A stretch of 64,000 nt of DNA, taken from NCBI RefSeq assembly GCF_018449575.1, contig NZ_JAAVUT010000024.1, positions 16,417-80,416 of the forward strand. Direction: 5' to 3'. Positions within the stretch are counted from its first letter, which is position 1. Every line of letters begins with the position of its first letter. Source of the DNA: Sodalis sp. dw_96. Its GTDB lineage: Bacteria > Pseudomonadota > Gammaproteobacteria > Enterobacterales > Enterobacteriaceae. Below the pieces are notes generated by a model. The model was not told the origin of the DNA and did not search any database. It was given only the letters and a program-made list of their open reading frames with translations. Below are positions 36,166-45,687 of this stretch, piece by piece. The translations under genes and the position numbers were made by a program.

Positions 36166-37296
36166 ATGAAAAAATCCATATTAGGGATTTCTATTGGCAT
36201 AGTATTGGGTAGTGTTTCTTTTATCTCAAATGCAGAAATTACTTTGCTACAGCAAAATCCTCAACCTAATGATCCATTGAGCCGTCTTACCTTCCAGGTG
36301 GGCGGCAGCATCCGTCCGCAAATGAACGCGGTAACCGGCCAAAAATCCTTTAAAGATAATGGTTTTGACGGAGGATCTCGTTTTCGTTTTTCTTCTGATT
36401 ACTATTTGTTCGATGATATCAGTTGGATTAACTATTACGAATTGGGTGTGAATTTCCCCGCTCTCTTGGATATGGATAACCATCATGCTGACGGAGCCAA
36501 TAATACCATCCGTCGTCAACTCTATACCGGTTTCAAAAGTAAGACTCTCGGCCAGCTCACCTTTGGCCAACAGCTTAGCGTGTATTACGATGTGGTGGGC
36601 GGTAAAACAGACGTGTGGGATGACGATATGCTGGCCCAGGCGCCGGGTAACGGTATCAACGGTGACTATGACGGCTCTTACCGTTCACGCAAGCAATTAA
36701 AATACAAAGTTAAAGCAGGAAATGCCGATCTCTATGCCGCTTATTTGTTTGCAGATGATGACTACCTCACCCCGGATAATTTCCACTACAGACGCAATGG
36801 CGGCGGTGCGTTAGGCATCAACTATCATTTAACCCCCACCCTGAGCTGGGGTTTGGCCTATGACTACACCAACGCAGATTTGAAAGAACCGACCGCAGGC
36901 AAGTCGAAAGAATATAATCAAAGCATTATGGGCACCGGCCTCAGTTGGACGCCCGGTAACTGGATGGTATCCGCCTCCGGTGGTTTCTATCAAAACTTCC
37001 TGACCACAAAAATAAAAGATACCAATGATTACTTCGCCGGTGACGCTTACGGTATTGAATATTTTGCCGGCTACACCTTCCCCATCAACAGCTTTGCGAT
37101 TAAAACCATTAAACCTTATTTCATGGGTGACCGTCTGGAATATCTCGACGATCGGAATTATGAAAAATTGGACAATGGTGTAGGTATCTCGTTCCAATTG
37201 AAATATGGCTTCCGTGTTGATTATGAACACGTCTTTACCACTGCCACCGGCGGGAACTATGGCACAAACATTATCCGCGCCTGGTACGATTTCTGA
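36166..37296 (+). CDS. Outer-membrane porin
   Basis: 376 aa from the chosen start. Signal peptide MKKSILGISIGIVLGSVSFI ends near SNA-EI. The mature protein is beta-rich with alternating aromatic residues and ends in IRAWYDF, the C-terminal Phe signature of barrels. It has FQVGGSIRPQMNAV and TFGQQLSVYYDVVGG, which place it near general porins with a possible sugar role, but I do not recognise the exact family. The frame opens 36 bases earlier at a TTG; the ATG at 36166 gives a proper signal peptide. A GntR regulator gene follows and may control it. Confidence 0.85.
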   Translation: MKKSILGISIGIVLGSVSFISNAEITLLQQNPQPNDPLSRLTFQVGGSIRPQMNAVTGQKSFKDNGFDGGSRFRFSSDYYLFDDISWINYYELGVNFPALLDMDNHHADGANNTIRRQLYTGFKSKTLGQLTFGQQLSVYYDVVGGKTDVWDDDMLAQAPGNGINGDYDGSYRSRKQLKYKVKAGNADLYAAYLFADDDYLTPDNFHYRRNGGGALGINYHLTPTLSWGLAYDYTNADLKEPTAGKSKEYNQSIMGTGLSWTPGNWMVSASGGFYQNFLTTKIKDTNDYFAGDAYGIEYFAGYTFPINSFAIKTIKPYFMGDRLEYLDDRNYEKLDNGVGISFQLKYGFRVDYEHVFTTATGGNYGTNIIRAWYDF

Positions 37297-37337
37297 TCCT
37301 AGAGGGATGAAATTGCTGATATTGCAATGAAATTAAC

Positions 37338-37404
37338 CAAGATAACAAAATGGGCCGGTTCTGGTGTGAGCGTTACGCGGTGAACCCGCCCTTTTGTTAT
37401 CTTG
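37338..37404. terminator. Long bidirectional terminator after the porin
   Basis: Outer arms CAAGATAACAAAA and TTTTGTTATCTTG (13 bp, perfect) enclose a second stem GGGCCGGTTC/GAACCCGCCC with one mismatch, so the GC stem is flanked by A and T tracts on both sides. It lies 42 bp after the porin stop. Confidence 0.85.
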
Positions 37405-37508
37405 CCGATATCGGCCTTAGGGCTGGTCAGATTCCATAAGATATTTGTCATACTGTCAATGTACATAGTAGGATGACCATCCGTTTATCGAAATAAGCCA
37501 TCCTGACC

Positions 37509-38195
37509 GTGACGCCAAAAGTATATGATTTCAACAATAATGAACCGATAAACCTACAAGTTTACCGTTTTTTACGCAATGAAATAATATCGTGTTCTAT
37601 TGCTCCCGGTAGTTTGTTATCGGTAAAAGAAATCTCAGTATACCTCGGCGTGTCACGTCAGTTGATCAGAGAGGCCTTTATCAAACTGGCTGAGGCCGGC
37701 CTGATACAGGTTCTTCCGCAGCGCGGTACGTTTGTACGGCGTATTTCCGCCAAACGCGTCTCCGAAGTGCGTTTTATCCGGCAAGTCATCGAATGCGCCG
37801 TGGTGCGTCGCGTCTGTGAATGTATTTCTGAAGATCAATTGATGATGCTTGAGCATATTCTGCGCCGTCAGGCGCTGGCGGCGGATAATGGCCGGGTCCG
37901 GGAGTTTTTTGACCTTGATGATGGTTATCATCAGGCACTGGCCGATATCGCCGAATGCCAACTCGCCTGGAAAACCATTGAATCCATCAAGGCCACCATG
38001 GATCGCGTGCGTTTTCTCAGCTTGAGCGCCATCTCGCCGCCCTACAGTCTCGTCGCGGAGCATTATCAAATTTTAAACGGCCTGATAAAAAGAGATGCCG
38101 ATGCCGCTGAGCAGGCGCTCCGCCGCCATCTCGAACACATGATTTTAACCATTGATCCTGTCGCTACACTCCACCCTGACTGGTTCGAAGGGTAG
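37509..38195 (+). CDS. GntR/FadR-family (FCD) regulator
   Basis: 228 aa. N-terminal winged helix with LSVKEISVYLGVSRQLIREAF, C-terminal FCD ligand domain with the metal residues Asp and His in FDLDDGYHQAL and His in RRHLEHM. Uses a GTG start. This subfamily often senses sugar acids; the porin upstream and yeiH downstream are possible targets. Confidence 0.9.
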   Translation: MTPKVYDFNNNEPINLQVYRFLRNEIISCSIAPGSLLSVKEISVYLGVSRQLIREAFIKLAEAGLIQVLPQRGTFVRRISAKRVSEVRFIRQVIECAVVRRVCECISEDQLMMLEHILRRQALAADNGRVREFFDLDDGYHQALADIAECQLAWKTIESIKATMDRVRFLSLSAISPPYSLVAEHYQILNGLIKRDADAAEQALRRHLEHMILTIDPVATLHPDWFEG

Positions 38196-38340
38196 CAACT
38201 TTAAGTATTGACGTTATTTTCCACCATCGCCGGCGTCGCATTACCACTTATATTGGTAGGTTATAAGTATATAATGAATTTATCTTTTAAACGGTCCGCT
38301 GATAATCTGTCTTCCAGACGCTACTGGAACCGGAGTCTTC

Positions 38341-39420
38341 ATGTCCACTCATCTATTGCATTACTTACCCAAACGACGTCTCTTATCTCGCGAGCCCCTG
38401 GCCTTGCTGCCGGGGCTGGCCCTGGCCGGTGCGCTGACGTCGGCGGCCATCTGGGCCGGTAATATTCCCTTAATCATGCATTTAGGCCTGGGGGCGCTGA
38501 CGCTGGCCATTATTTTCGGCATTATCGCCGGCAATACGGTATATCCCTGGTTACAGCCGGCAAGTCATAGCGGCGTACTCTTCGCTAAGCAGCGATTGCT
38601 GCGTATGGGCATTATTCTGTATGGTTTTCGGTTAACCTTTCAACAAATCGCCGATGTGGGCGCCGCCGGCGTCGTCATCGATCTCTTAACCCTGAGCAGT
38701 ACCTTTTTGTTGGCCTGCTGGCTGGGCAGAAAGGTGTTCGGCATGGATAGCCAGACCGCGATGCTTATCGGCGCTGGCAGCAGTATTTGCGGCGCGGCGG
38801 CGGTGATGGCCACCGAACCGGTATTAAAGGCCGAGGCCGGTAAAGTCGCGGTTGCCGTGGCTACCGTGGTGCTGTTCGGTACGCTGGCCATTTTTGTCTA
38901 TCCCTGGTTGTACCGCCTCAATCTGCACTACCACTGGCTGCCGTTCAGCGAACTCTCGTTCGGCGTCTATACCGGTTCCACCATTCATGAAGTGGCGCAA
39001 GTGGTGGCAGCCGCCCATTCCATCAGCCCTGAGGCGGAAAATGCCGCCGTCATTACCAAAATGATTCGCGTGATGATGCTGGCGCCCTTTTTATTGCTGG
39101 TTTCCGGCTATCTCAGCCGGCGCCGCGGCAGTACCGATACCACCGATAAAACCGCCATCACTGTCCCGTGGTTCGCGGTGATATTTATCTTCGTGGCGGC
39201 CTTCAACTCCTTTCATCTGCTGCCGGCCAGGGTGGTGGACCCACTCATTACCCTGGATACCGCCATGTTGGCCATGGCCATGGCGGCGTTGGGCCTGACA
39301 ACCCATGTCGGGGCCATCCGCCGGGCGGGATTGAAACCCATCCTGCTCGCCGGGCTGCTGTTTATCTGGCTGATTATCGGCGGCGGGGCGATAAATCAGT
39401 TGGTGCGGCACCTGATTTAA
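38341..39420 (+). CDS. yeiH: YeiH-family membrane protein (UPF0324)
   Basis: 359-aa inner-membrane protein with about ten hydrophobic segments (E. coli YeiH 349). [36 protein letters not shown] and [14 protein letters not shown] are highly conserved in the family, which is linked to sulfonate or sulfite export in some bacteria. GGAG lies 7 nt before the ATG. In E. coli it is next to the LysR gene yeiE; here a GntR gene takes that place. Confidence 0.9.
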   Translation: MSTHLLHYLPKRRLLSREPLALLPGLALAGALTSAAIWAGNIPLIMHLGLGALTLAIIFGIIAGNTVYPWLQPASHSGVLFAKQRLLRMGIILYGFRLTFQQIADVGAAGVVIDLLTLSSTFLLACWLGRKVFGMDSQTAMLIGAGSSICGAAAVMATEPVLKAEAGKVAVAVATVVLFGTLAIFVYPWLYRLNLHYHWLPFSELSFGVYTGSTIHEVAQVVAAAHSISPEAENAAVITKMIRVMMLAPFLLLVSGYLSRRRGSTDTTDKTAITVPWFAVIFIFVAAFNSFHLLPARVVDPLITLDTAMLAMAMAALGLTTHVGAIRRAGLKPILLAGLLFIWLIIGGGAINQLVRHLI

Positions 39421-39467
39421 AGGCGCTTGACAGACAAGCCCAGCTGCCTTTCGGTGAAGGCGTGAGT

Positions 39468-40466
39468 TTACAGCTTCCAGTTCAGGCCGCCCAGCTTTGG
39501 CGTGAATTCAAACAGCTCGGCGGCGGCATCGGACTGCTGCTGCTGAAATATAATCCGTTCACCGGCCAGCCGGCCCATTTCATGGGGATTTTGGTCGATA
39601 GAGGCGATGCGTTTACCCGCCAGCAGCGGAATTTCATTCAGGTCAAAGCCCACAAAGCCAATATTGTCCCGGGACAGGGCCGCCCAGTCGTCCAGGGCCT
39701 TGATCACGCCGATGGTCATCAGGTTGTTGGTGACAAAAACCGAATCAAAGACGATGCCCTCTTCCAGCAGTTGGCGAATCGCCGTATAGCCGCCCTCGAT
39801 GCGGTTATAGCCGTATTTGACCTTGGCGATATCCAGAAGGCCGGTTTTATTCACCGTGGCGGCAAACCCTTCCAGACGCTTTTCGCTGGTGGGGTTCGGC
39901 GAGCCGGCGATACAAACGGTTTTCCGATAGCCTGCAGAGGTGAGGTAATTGGCCGCCAACGCCCCGCCGGCGAAGTTATCCGTCAGCACCGTATCGTAGA
40001 GATTGTCCGGCAGGGAGCGGTCGACAATGACCACCGGGATGCCGGCTTCCGTCAGTCCCGACAGATCGGTGGCGTCCGAGGCCGGGGCAATCACCACGCC
40101 GCCGACCCGTTCGGCGATGGCGACATCCAGATAATGCCGCTCTTTTTGCGGATCGTCATCGGAACTGCCGACAAACACGCAGGTATCGCGCGGCAGGCAA
40201 ATCTGTTCAAGGCCGCGGGCTAAACGGGTAAAAAAAGAGTTTTCGAAATCAGGGACAATCAGTGCCCACAGGTGCGAAGTGGTTAGTCGCAGGCGCTGAG
40301 CCGTACGGTTTGGCCGAAAGCCCAATATGGCAACGGACGCCAGTACGCGTTTAGCCAGGTCCTCGCGCACTTTTTGACCGTTGGTCACCCGTGAAACCGT
40401 TGCCACGGAGACATGGGCGTGGCGGGCCACGTCGTAAATAGTTACAGCTCGATGATCAATAGTCAT
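39468..40466 (-). CDS. LacI-family repressor of the ABC/oxidase operon
   Basis: 332 aa. Helix-turn-helix VTIYDVARHAHVSVATVSRV and hinge RPNRTAQRLR, then a full effector domain (WALIVPDFENSFFTRLARG ...). It closes a six-gene minus-strand operon for import and oxidation of an amino compound. The palindrome at 45277-45294 and a related half-perfect site at 45346-45359, upstream of the first gene, are its probable operators. Confidence 0.9.
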   Translation of the reverse strand: MTIDHRAVTIYDVARHAHVSVATVSRVTNGQKVREDLAKRVLASVAILGFRPNRTAQRLRLTTSHLWALIVPDFENSFFTRLARGLEQICLPRDTCVFVGSSDDDPQKERHYLDVAIAERVGGVVIAPASDATDLSGLTEAGIPVVIVDRSLPDNLYDTVLTDNFAGGALAANYLTSAGYRKTVCIAGSPNPTSEKRLEGFAATVNKTGLLDIAKVKYGYNRIEGGYTAIRQLLEEGIVFDSVFVTNNLMTIGVIKALDDWAALSRDNIGFVGFDLNEIPLLAGKRIASIDQNPHEMGRLAGERIIFQQQQSDAAAELFEFTPKLGGLNWKL

Positions 40467-40540
40467 TAGTGGTTTTATTCATCGCGTGCGGGGCCCGGCA
40501 TAAAGAGCCGGGCCGGCCAGACAGCATTACATCGGCGTCG

Positions 40541-41302
40541 TTATATTTCGCGCGCGGCCCATTTCACCATGCGCTCCCACATCAATCCGTAATTTTCCCA
40601 TTCGTGCAGATTACCACACCAGTGATAGACCGGATCGGTGGTATACGCGACGGAGCGCCCTTTACCGGGTTCGGCGACGGCCATAAACACATCGCCGCGC
40701 GTTTCCATTAACAATGTCGCCTCGGATTTCAAAAACACCCGATTATAACCGAGAATGATGCGCTCCTTATCAAAGGTGACACCCTTTAAAATAGGATGTT
40801 CAGGCACCAAAACATCCAGCTTGGCCCCGTCGGGCACTTCGATGCGGTCGTCGATGCCGCGTTCGCAGGTGACCGGCAATACCCCCTCCATCGGCGTACC
40901 GCCCCATAGGCCCTTGCCCTCGATACCGGAGAACGTGGTATATCCTCCGGCCATAATCAGTCCGCCGCCGTTCTCAACCCATTTGCGGAAATTACCGATG
41001 CGATCCGGCCCCATGGGGACGATGCGCTCGCGGTTGCCGGGCAGCAGCGCGAAGTTATTGTAACCGGTATCGCTGAGGATAATGACGTCCCACTGTGAGA
41101 ATTCTTCTTCCGTCATGGGAAATTCAGCGCGGATACGGTCGGCGGACATATGGGTCAGCGCGATGCCGGGCCGGGGCGAGAGCGCATCGCGCAGTACCTT
41201 GGCGGAATCGCGATAGTAATTGAGAATAAAAGTATCAATGCCTTTGGCGGATATTAACGTTTCCGTTTGGGTGTCGCCGCAATATAAAACACGAATGGAC
41301 AT
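40541..41302 (-). CDS. Glutamine-amidotransferase-like protein (PF07090/DUF1355 type)
   Basis: 253 aa. Begins MSIRVLYCGDTQTETLISAKG, with the class I amidotransferase-like fold seen in VIILSDTGYNNF and NGGGLIMAGGYTTFSG; the usual nucleophile Cys of true amidotransferases is replaced (AGGYTTF), so it is probably not an amidotransferase. Related to ThuA-like proteins that occur in sugar and amino-compound operons. Lies between the binding-protein and LacI genes. Actual reaction unknown. Confidence 0.7.
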   Translation of the reverse strand: MSIRVLYCGDTQTETLISAKGIDTFILNYYRDSAKVLRDALSPRPGIALTHMSADRIRAEFPMTEEEFSQWDVIILSDTGYNNFALLPGNRERIVPMGPDRIGNFRKWVENGGGLIMAGGYTTFSGIEGKGLWGGTPMEGVLPVTCERGIDDRIEVPDGAKLDVLVPEHPILKGVTFDKERIILGYNRVFLKSEATLLMETRGDVFMAVAEPGKGRSVAYTTDPVYHWCGNLHEWENYGLMWERMVKWAAREI

Positions 41303-41347
41303 TTTTCTCTCCTGTATAGGGAATTAGCGTTAAGCGTCGGGAAAATA

Positions 41348-42256
41348 TCAGCCACCGGGCTGATTGAAACGAAGGCCGTCATTGACGGTGAATTTTGTAA
41401 GCCCGTTGGGCTGCATGCCCCACACGGTGAGGATCTTTTGATAGCTGCCGTCTTTTTGCATTTCGCTCAGCGCGGCCTGGACGGCATTGCGCATGACGCT
41501 GTCGGCACGACGAAACGGCATGGCGTTGTAGCCGGTGCCGTATTGCTCAAAAGACAGCACGTCCAGTCCGGCGGCATCCGGCGAGGTTTTAATCACGTAA
41601 GCGGCCACGCCGTACTGGTACATGGTGGCGTCCGCCCGGCGGGTGCGAACCTGAAGCAAGGCCTGATTGATATCCTGGAATACCTGAATATCGATTTTGG
41701 TGGAGCACTTTTTATTTTGCGCCTCCACCAGTCCCTGCATCACGCTGCCTTGCAGGAGGGCAACGTGTTTGCCGCACAGGTCGCCGATTTTCTTGATGCC
41801 CGAGGGATTGCCTTTGGCCACCACGATGGCGTTGCCGTCAGTGGAATAGTCAACGAAATCCACCTCTTTTTCACGGGCCGGCGTATCCCCCATGGCGCTG
41901 AGGGCGGTATCGATCCTGCCGGCTTTTATCGCCGCCAAAATGCCGGGGAATTTCAGCGTTTGCCATTTGGCGTGCAGTCCCAATTTGGCGGCGATGGCGT
42001 TGCCCAAGTCGATATCCAAACCCACCAGGGTCAGCCCATCCTCGCGATAGTAGGAGTAGGGGGGTGTGCCGGGATCGGTCCCGATGGTAAAGGTCCCGCC
42101 GGCATGGGGCACTTTACCGGTAAGGTCGGGGGAGGCGTTGATGGTTAACGGTTCTCCTTTCGGACCGATGCTTAACTCTGTGGCATAGGCGACGTGAGCG
42201 CACCAGAACGTCGCGACCACCAGTGTTGTCCGCCAGGTATTGACGAATAAGCTCAT
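41348..42256 (-). CDS. ABC transporter substrate-binding protein (amino-acid type)
   Basis: 302 aa. Sec signal peptide ends at VAYA-TE. The mature protein is a bacterial extracellular solute-binding protein family 3 member: GTFTIGTDPGTPPYSYY, GLDIDLGNAIAAKLG, and FVDYSTDGNAIVVAKG. Works with the permease and ATPase genes upstream in the operon. The ligand is probably an amino acid or amine derivative, given the flavin oxidase beside it. Confidence 0.88.
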   Translation of the reverse strand: MSLFVNTWRTTLVVATFWCAHVAYATELSIGPKGEPLTINASPDLTGKVPHAGGTFTIGTDPGTPPYSYYREDGLTLVGLDIDLGNAIAAKLGLHAKWQTLKFPGILAAIKAGRIDTALSAMGDTPAREKEVDFVDYSTDGNAIVVAKGNPSGIKKIGDLCGKHVALLQGSVMQGLVEAQNKKCSTKIDIQVFQDINQALLQVRTRRADATMYQYGVAAYVIKTSPDAAGLDVLSFEQYGTGYNAMPFRRADSVMRNAVQAALSEMQKDGSYQKILTVWGMQPNGLTKFTVNDGLRFNQPGG

Positions 42257-42331
42257 GGTTCAAACCTCTTATAAACCGCATGCCGCGGTGGATTAGCCGG
42301 CCATCCCCGGCCGGTCGTTGAGAAACCGATG

Positions 42332-43471
42332 TCAACCGACCTGACGGGCGGCGCAAGCCAGTGAAAAATGCTGCTTGATATAGGGGTCGCCGTCGCGTTC
42401 GATGAGGTCGGCCACCGCTACCCCGATGGCGGGCGACATTTTGTAGCCATGTCCTGAGAAGCCGGAGGCGATAACGATGCGTTCGGTGGCCGGGTGGTAA
42501 TCGATTACTGGGCGATCGTCGCCGGTAAAGCCGTCCAGATAAACGCCGCTGCGCACCGGCTGGGAGTCAACTCCCTCCAATAGGGTGCCGGCAACGCGCC
42601 GCATAATGGCGGTGTCGGCGTAAGAGACGGTTCTGTCCACCGCCGACGGATCCACATCGCTTAAATAATTCACCGGCGGCATTATTTTGACGGTCCAGCC
42701 ATCCATGCAGGGAAAACCTGAGTAATCGATTTCTGAAGTGCGCCTGATACAGACCGGAAACTGCGACGGCTGGTAGGCCTGTTTATCATCAATGCCGAAC
42801 CAGGTTCCTACCAGGCGGCGGGCGATGAAATGGGGCGATGGGGCGTCAATCATGCGCGTTCCCCAGGCGCCGCTGGTGACCACCACGCGGTCAAACCGCT
42901 GAGTGTTGCCGTCGCAGGTGATATCGACCCCATCGGCATGGGGATGAATACGGGTCACCTCGCAGCCCTGATGCAACGTCGCGCCGGCCGCCAATGCGGC
43001 CTTAACAGCGGCCCTCACTCCCAGCTCCGGCCGCAGCAGGCCGCCGTCGAGATCAAGCAGGGCAAATTCGCCGCCGCTGAGGCGATGTTGGGGAAAACGA
43101 ACGCGCAACGCCTGTTCGTCCAGCACTTCATGGCGCACGTTATGCTGGTGCGCGCCCTCCAGGGTGCCGGTCAGCCATTCCGCCCCCTTTTCACCGATAT
43201 ACAGGCAGCCGATAGGAAAATGGAATTGGCGTTCGGAAGTGGACTGAAGCTCGCGCCATAACGTCAGGGAGCGCTTCAGCAAGGGGATATATTCCGCGCC
43301 TTCTTTGTAGGCGAGGCGGAAAATCCGCGATTCGGCGCCGTGGGCGCTGGTATCATGGGGCACACCCATACGATCGAAACCGGTAACCTGATACCCGCGT
43401 TGGGCAAGCTGCCAGAGCGACATGCTGCCCATGGCGCCGACGCCGACAACCGCGACTGTTTGCGATGACAT
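42332..43471 (-). CDS. FAD-dependent oxidase of the sarcosine / N-methyltryptophan oxidase family
   Basis: 379 aa from the chosen start. Dinucleotide-binding VVGVGAMGSMSLWQLAQRG, then DRMGVPHDTSAHGAESRIFR and, near the end, IVIASGFSGHGYKMSPAIG, all typical of SolA/MSOX. The usual residue that binds FAD covalently is a Cys in a C-[LM]-Y-T context; here the aligned stretch is SGVYLDGFTGDDRP, so the Cys seems absent. It may bind FAD non-covalently or act as a dehydrogenase. AGGAGA lies before the ATG at 43471; the frame extends 48 bases further. Likely oxidises an N-substituted amino acid taken up by the neighbouring transporter. Confidence 0.82.
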   Translation of the reverse strand: MSSQTVAVVGVGAMGSMSLWQLAQRGYQVTGFDRMGVPHDTSAHGAESRIFRLAYKEGAEYIPLLKRSLTLWRELQSTSERQFHFPIGCLYIGEKGAEWLTGTLEGAHQHNVRHEVLDEQALRVRFPQHRLSGGEFALLDLDGGLLRPELGVRAAVKAALAAGATLHQGCEVTRIHPHADGVDITCDGNTQRFDRVVVTSGAWGTRMIDAPSPHFIARRLVGTWFGIDDKQAYQPSQFPVCIRRTSEIDYSGFPCMDGWTVKIMPPVNYLSDVDPSAVDRTVSYADTAIMRRVAGTLLEGVDSQPVRSGVYLDGFTGDDRPVIDYHPATERIVIASGFSGHGYKMSPAIGVAVADLIERDGDPYIKQHFSLACAARQVG

Positions 43472-43538
43472 AATTAATCTCCTGTGAGGGCAAGGTCTGT
43501 GTGACGTCTGTAATGACACGTCTGTGGGGACGAGCGCG

Positions 43539-44360
43539 CTATTTGATTTTTGACAAAAACGCGCGCGTTCGGGCCTGTGACGGCGTGTTGATCACCTGGG
43601 TGCTGGGGCCTTCTTCTACAATGCATCCGCGATCCATAAACACCACCCGATGGCTGACCTCGCGCGCGAACCCCATTTCATGCGTCACCACCACCATGGT
43701 CATTCCCTGCCGGGCAAGCAGGGTCATCACCGACAGCACCTCGTGTACCAATTCCGGATCCAGGGCGGAGGTCGGCTCATCAAACAGCAATACCTTGGGT
43801 TTCATCGCCACCGCACGGGCAATGGCTACCCGCTGCTGCTGTCCCCCCGACATCTGGGTCGGTCGCCGGTTGGCATAGCTGTCCATACCCACCGAGGCCA
43901 GTACCGCCATGGCATTTTCCCGGGCTTCATGACGTGGGATATGCAGTACATGGCGCAGCGCCAGGGCAACGTTTTCCAGCGCGCTCAGATGCGGGAAAAG
44001 ATTGAATCGCTGGAAGACCATGCTCATTGCCGCACGTTGCCGGGCGAAATCTGGTGCCGGCAGCTCCCATAACACCCCATTGGTTTCCCGGCAGCCGAAT
44101 CGTTCGCCGTCCAGCCAGACGCCGCCGCTGTCCGGCATCTCCAGGAAATTCAGGCAGCGTAAAAACGTACTTTTGCCCGACCCCGACGGGCCGATGATGC
44201 ACACCACTTCGCCGCGCTCCACATCCAGTGAAACATCGGTAAGCACTTTGTTGGCGCTGAAGCTTTTACAGATATCCCGTGCGCTGAGCATGGGACGATG
44301 CCTGGACAGGGGCCGGAGGACCGGATTATCTTGTGGCAGGATGGCGGTCATCATATTCAT
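43539..44360 (-). CDS. Amino-acid-type ABC transporter ATPase
   Basis: 273 aa. Walker [11 protein letters not shown]-loop [12 protein letters not shown], signature [14 protein letters not shown], Walker [13 protein letters not shown], and [19 protein letters not shown], typical of polar amino-acid importers (GlnQ/HisP). About 25 extra N-terminal residues precede the domain. Its start overlaps the permease gene by 4 nt. Confidence 0.93.
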   Translation of the reverse strand: MNMMTAILPQDNPVLRPLSRHRPMLSARDICKSFSANKVLTDVSLDVERGEVVCIIGPSGSGKSTFLRCLNFLEMPDSGGVWLDGERFGCRETNGVLWELPAPDFARQRAAMSMVFQRFNLFPHLSALENVALALRHVLHIPRHEARENAMAVLASVGMDSYANRRPTQMSGGQQQRVAIARAVAMKPKVLLFDEPTSALDPELVHEVLSVMTLLARQGMTMVVVTHEMGFAREVSHRVVFMDRGCIVEEGPSTQVINTPSQARTRAFLSKIK

Positions 44361-45247
44361 ACCCCCGTCTCGGAGAGCAGGTTTCGGGTATTTTTGCCGT
44401 CAAGATGGCGCTCGAGCCAGTACTGCAGTCCCGAGGCCACCGTGGTGAGAATCAAATACCAGAGGGAAGCCACCACCAGCAGTTCAATGACATGAAAATT
44501 CCGCGCGTAGATATCTTCGGATTTGGTCAACAGCTCCTGTGCCCCGATGACCGAGACCAGGGAGGTATTTTTCAACATGCCGATGATTTGATTGGCGGTG
44601 GGCGGGGTGATTATCTTCAATGCCTGGGGAAAGACGATAAGCGTCATGACCTTGGTTCTGCTCAGGCCGATGCTGTGGGCGGCCTCGGTTTGCCCGCTAT
44701 CCACGGCATTAAGGCCGGCCCGCACGATCTCCGCCATATAGGCGCCTTCGTTCAGTCCCAACCCCAATACCGCGGCGACAAAGGGGGTAATCAGCACATT
44801 AACCGAGATTTGCCAGTTGCCGGCGCCGATAACCGGGAACACCAGGGCGATGTTAAACCAGAAAATAAGCTGCACCAGCAATGGCGTGCCGCGAAACAGC
44901 CAGATATAGAGCATGGCGGCGGCATTCACCACGCGATAGCGGGACAGGGACATGACGGCCAGCAGGGTACCGAGGATAATGCCGGATAGCATGGAAAGCA
45001 CGGTAAGTTGAAGCGTCATGACCAGGCCGTCAAGGATCGCCCGATGGAAGAAAAAACTGGCCATTACCGACCAGTCAATCGCTCCGCTGATGGCAATGCG
45101 GATGATAAGCAACACCAAAATTACGCTCACCAGCGCGGTGATCAGCAGGCGTTTGCTCCCGCCTGGGATTCTAGGCTTGCCCGAGATATAGGACTCGGGT
45201 CTCCCCGCATACTGGGATCGGGGTTTAGCAGTCACTCGCCACCTCAC
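44357..45247 (-). CDS. Amino-acid-type ABC transporter permease
   Basis: 296 aa. Five to six hydrophobic segments after a basic N-terminal tail of 35 residues. The family motif [14 protein letters not shown] and the EAA loop [20 protein letters not shown] are intact. First gene of the six-gene operon. The GTG at 45247 has no good ribosome binding site; a second GTG at 45235 follows GAGGT and is an equally good start. A single permease gene implies a homodimer. Confidence 0.9.
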   Translation of the reverse strand: MRWRVTAKPRSQYAGRPESYISGKPRIPGGSKRLLITALVSVILVLLIIRIAISGAIDWSVMASFFFHRAILDGLVMTLQLTVLSMLSGIILGTLLAVMSLSRYRVVNAAAMLYIWLFRGTPLLVQLIFWFNIALVFPVIGAGNWQISVNVLITPFVAAVLGLGLNEGAYMAEIVRAGLNAVDSGQTEAAHSIGLSRTKVMTLIVFPQALKIITPPTANQIIGMLKNTSLVSVIGAQELLTKSEDIYARNFHVIELLVVASLWYLILTTVASGLQYWLERHLDGKNTRNLLSETGV

Positions 45248-45276
45248 TTGCTGATAAAAAAATCAGTCCCGCTGGT

Positions 45277-45294
45277 TGAGAAATCGATTTCTCA
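45277..45294. promoter_or_regulatory. LacI-type operator, site 1
   Basis: TGAGAAATCGATTTCTCA is a perfect 18-bp palindrome with central CG, 30 bp upstream of the permease start. It is probably bound by the LacI protein encoded at the end of the same operon. Confidence 0.75.
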
Positions 45295-45345
45295 CTTATT
45301 GAGAAAATCCCACCTAAATACGTTGTTGCTCGCCTTCAGAATATT

Positions 45346-45359
45346 AGTAATCGATTTCT
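45346..45359. promoter_or_regulatory. LacI-type operator, site 2
   Basis: AGTAATCGATTTCT repeats the core of site 1 with one mismatch in seven base pairs of the dyad. Its centre is 67 bp from that of site 1, so looping or cooperative binding is possible. Confidence 0.5.
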
Positions 45360-45687
45360 TGTCAATATGCTCCCAGCCCTGAACAGCGGCAAAAAGGCTA
45401 TGGACAAGAGGGGATCATGCTGTGGTAAACCGATTTATACATTATATAGAACCAGCAATAGGGGACACATCTGCGGTGATTACGTCCGCACAACAAATTC
45501 AACGATATTATTGTGCTAAATTTAACCGATTTATGACAATAAAAACCAACCTAATATTTATTACTGAAATATCAATGGCTTTTCAGTTTTTATTATTGAG
45601 ATAAGGGTTGGATCCTTTTCCAATGATAATCTTGATATACATCACATTTTCTTATCTAAAGAGTTTTAAGCGAGGGATCCAGACCCA
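45360..45687. other. Intergenic region between ABC operon and LysR gene
   Basis: About 330 bp, AT-rich in the second half. No gene, terminator or known RNA recognised; the permease promoter should lie around 45300-45420. Confidence 0.4.

Noticed and set aside
39168..40223. 351-codon plus-strand frame
   Set aside because: Antisense to the LacI gene and overlapping yeiH in another frame; composition is that of a shadow.
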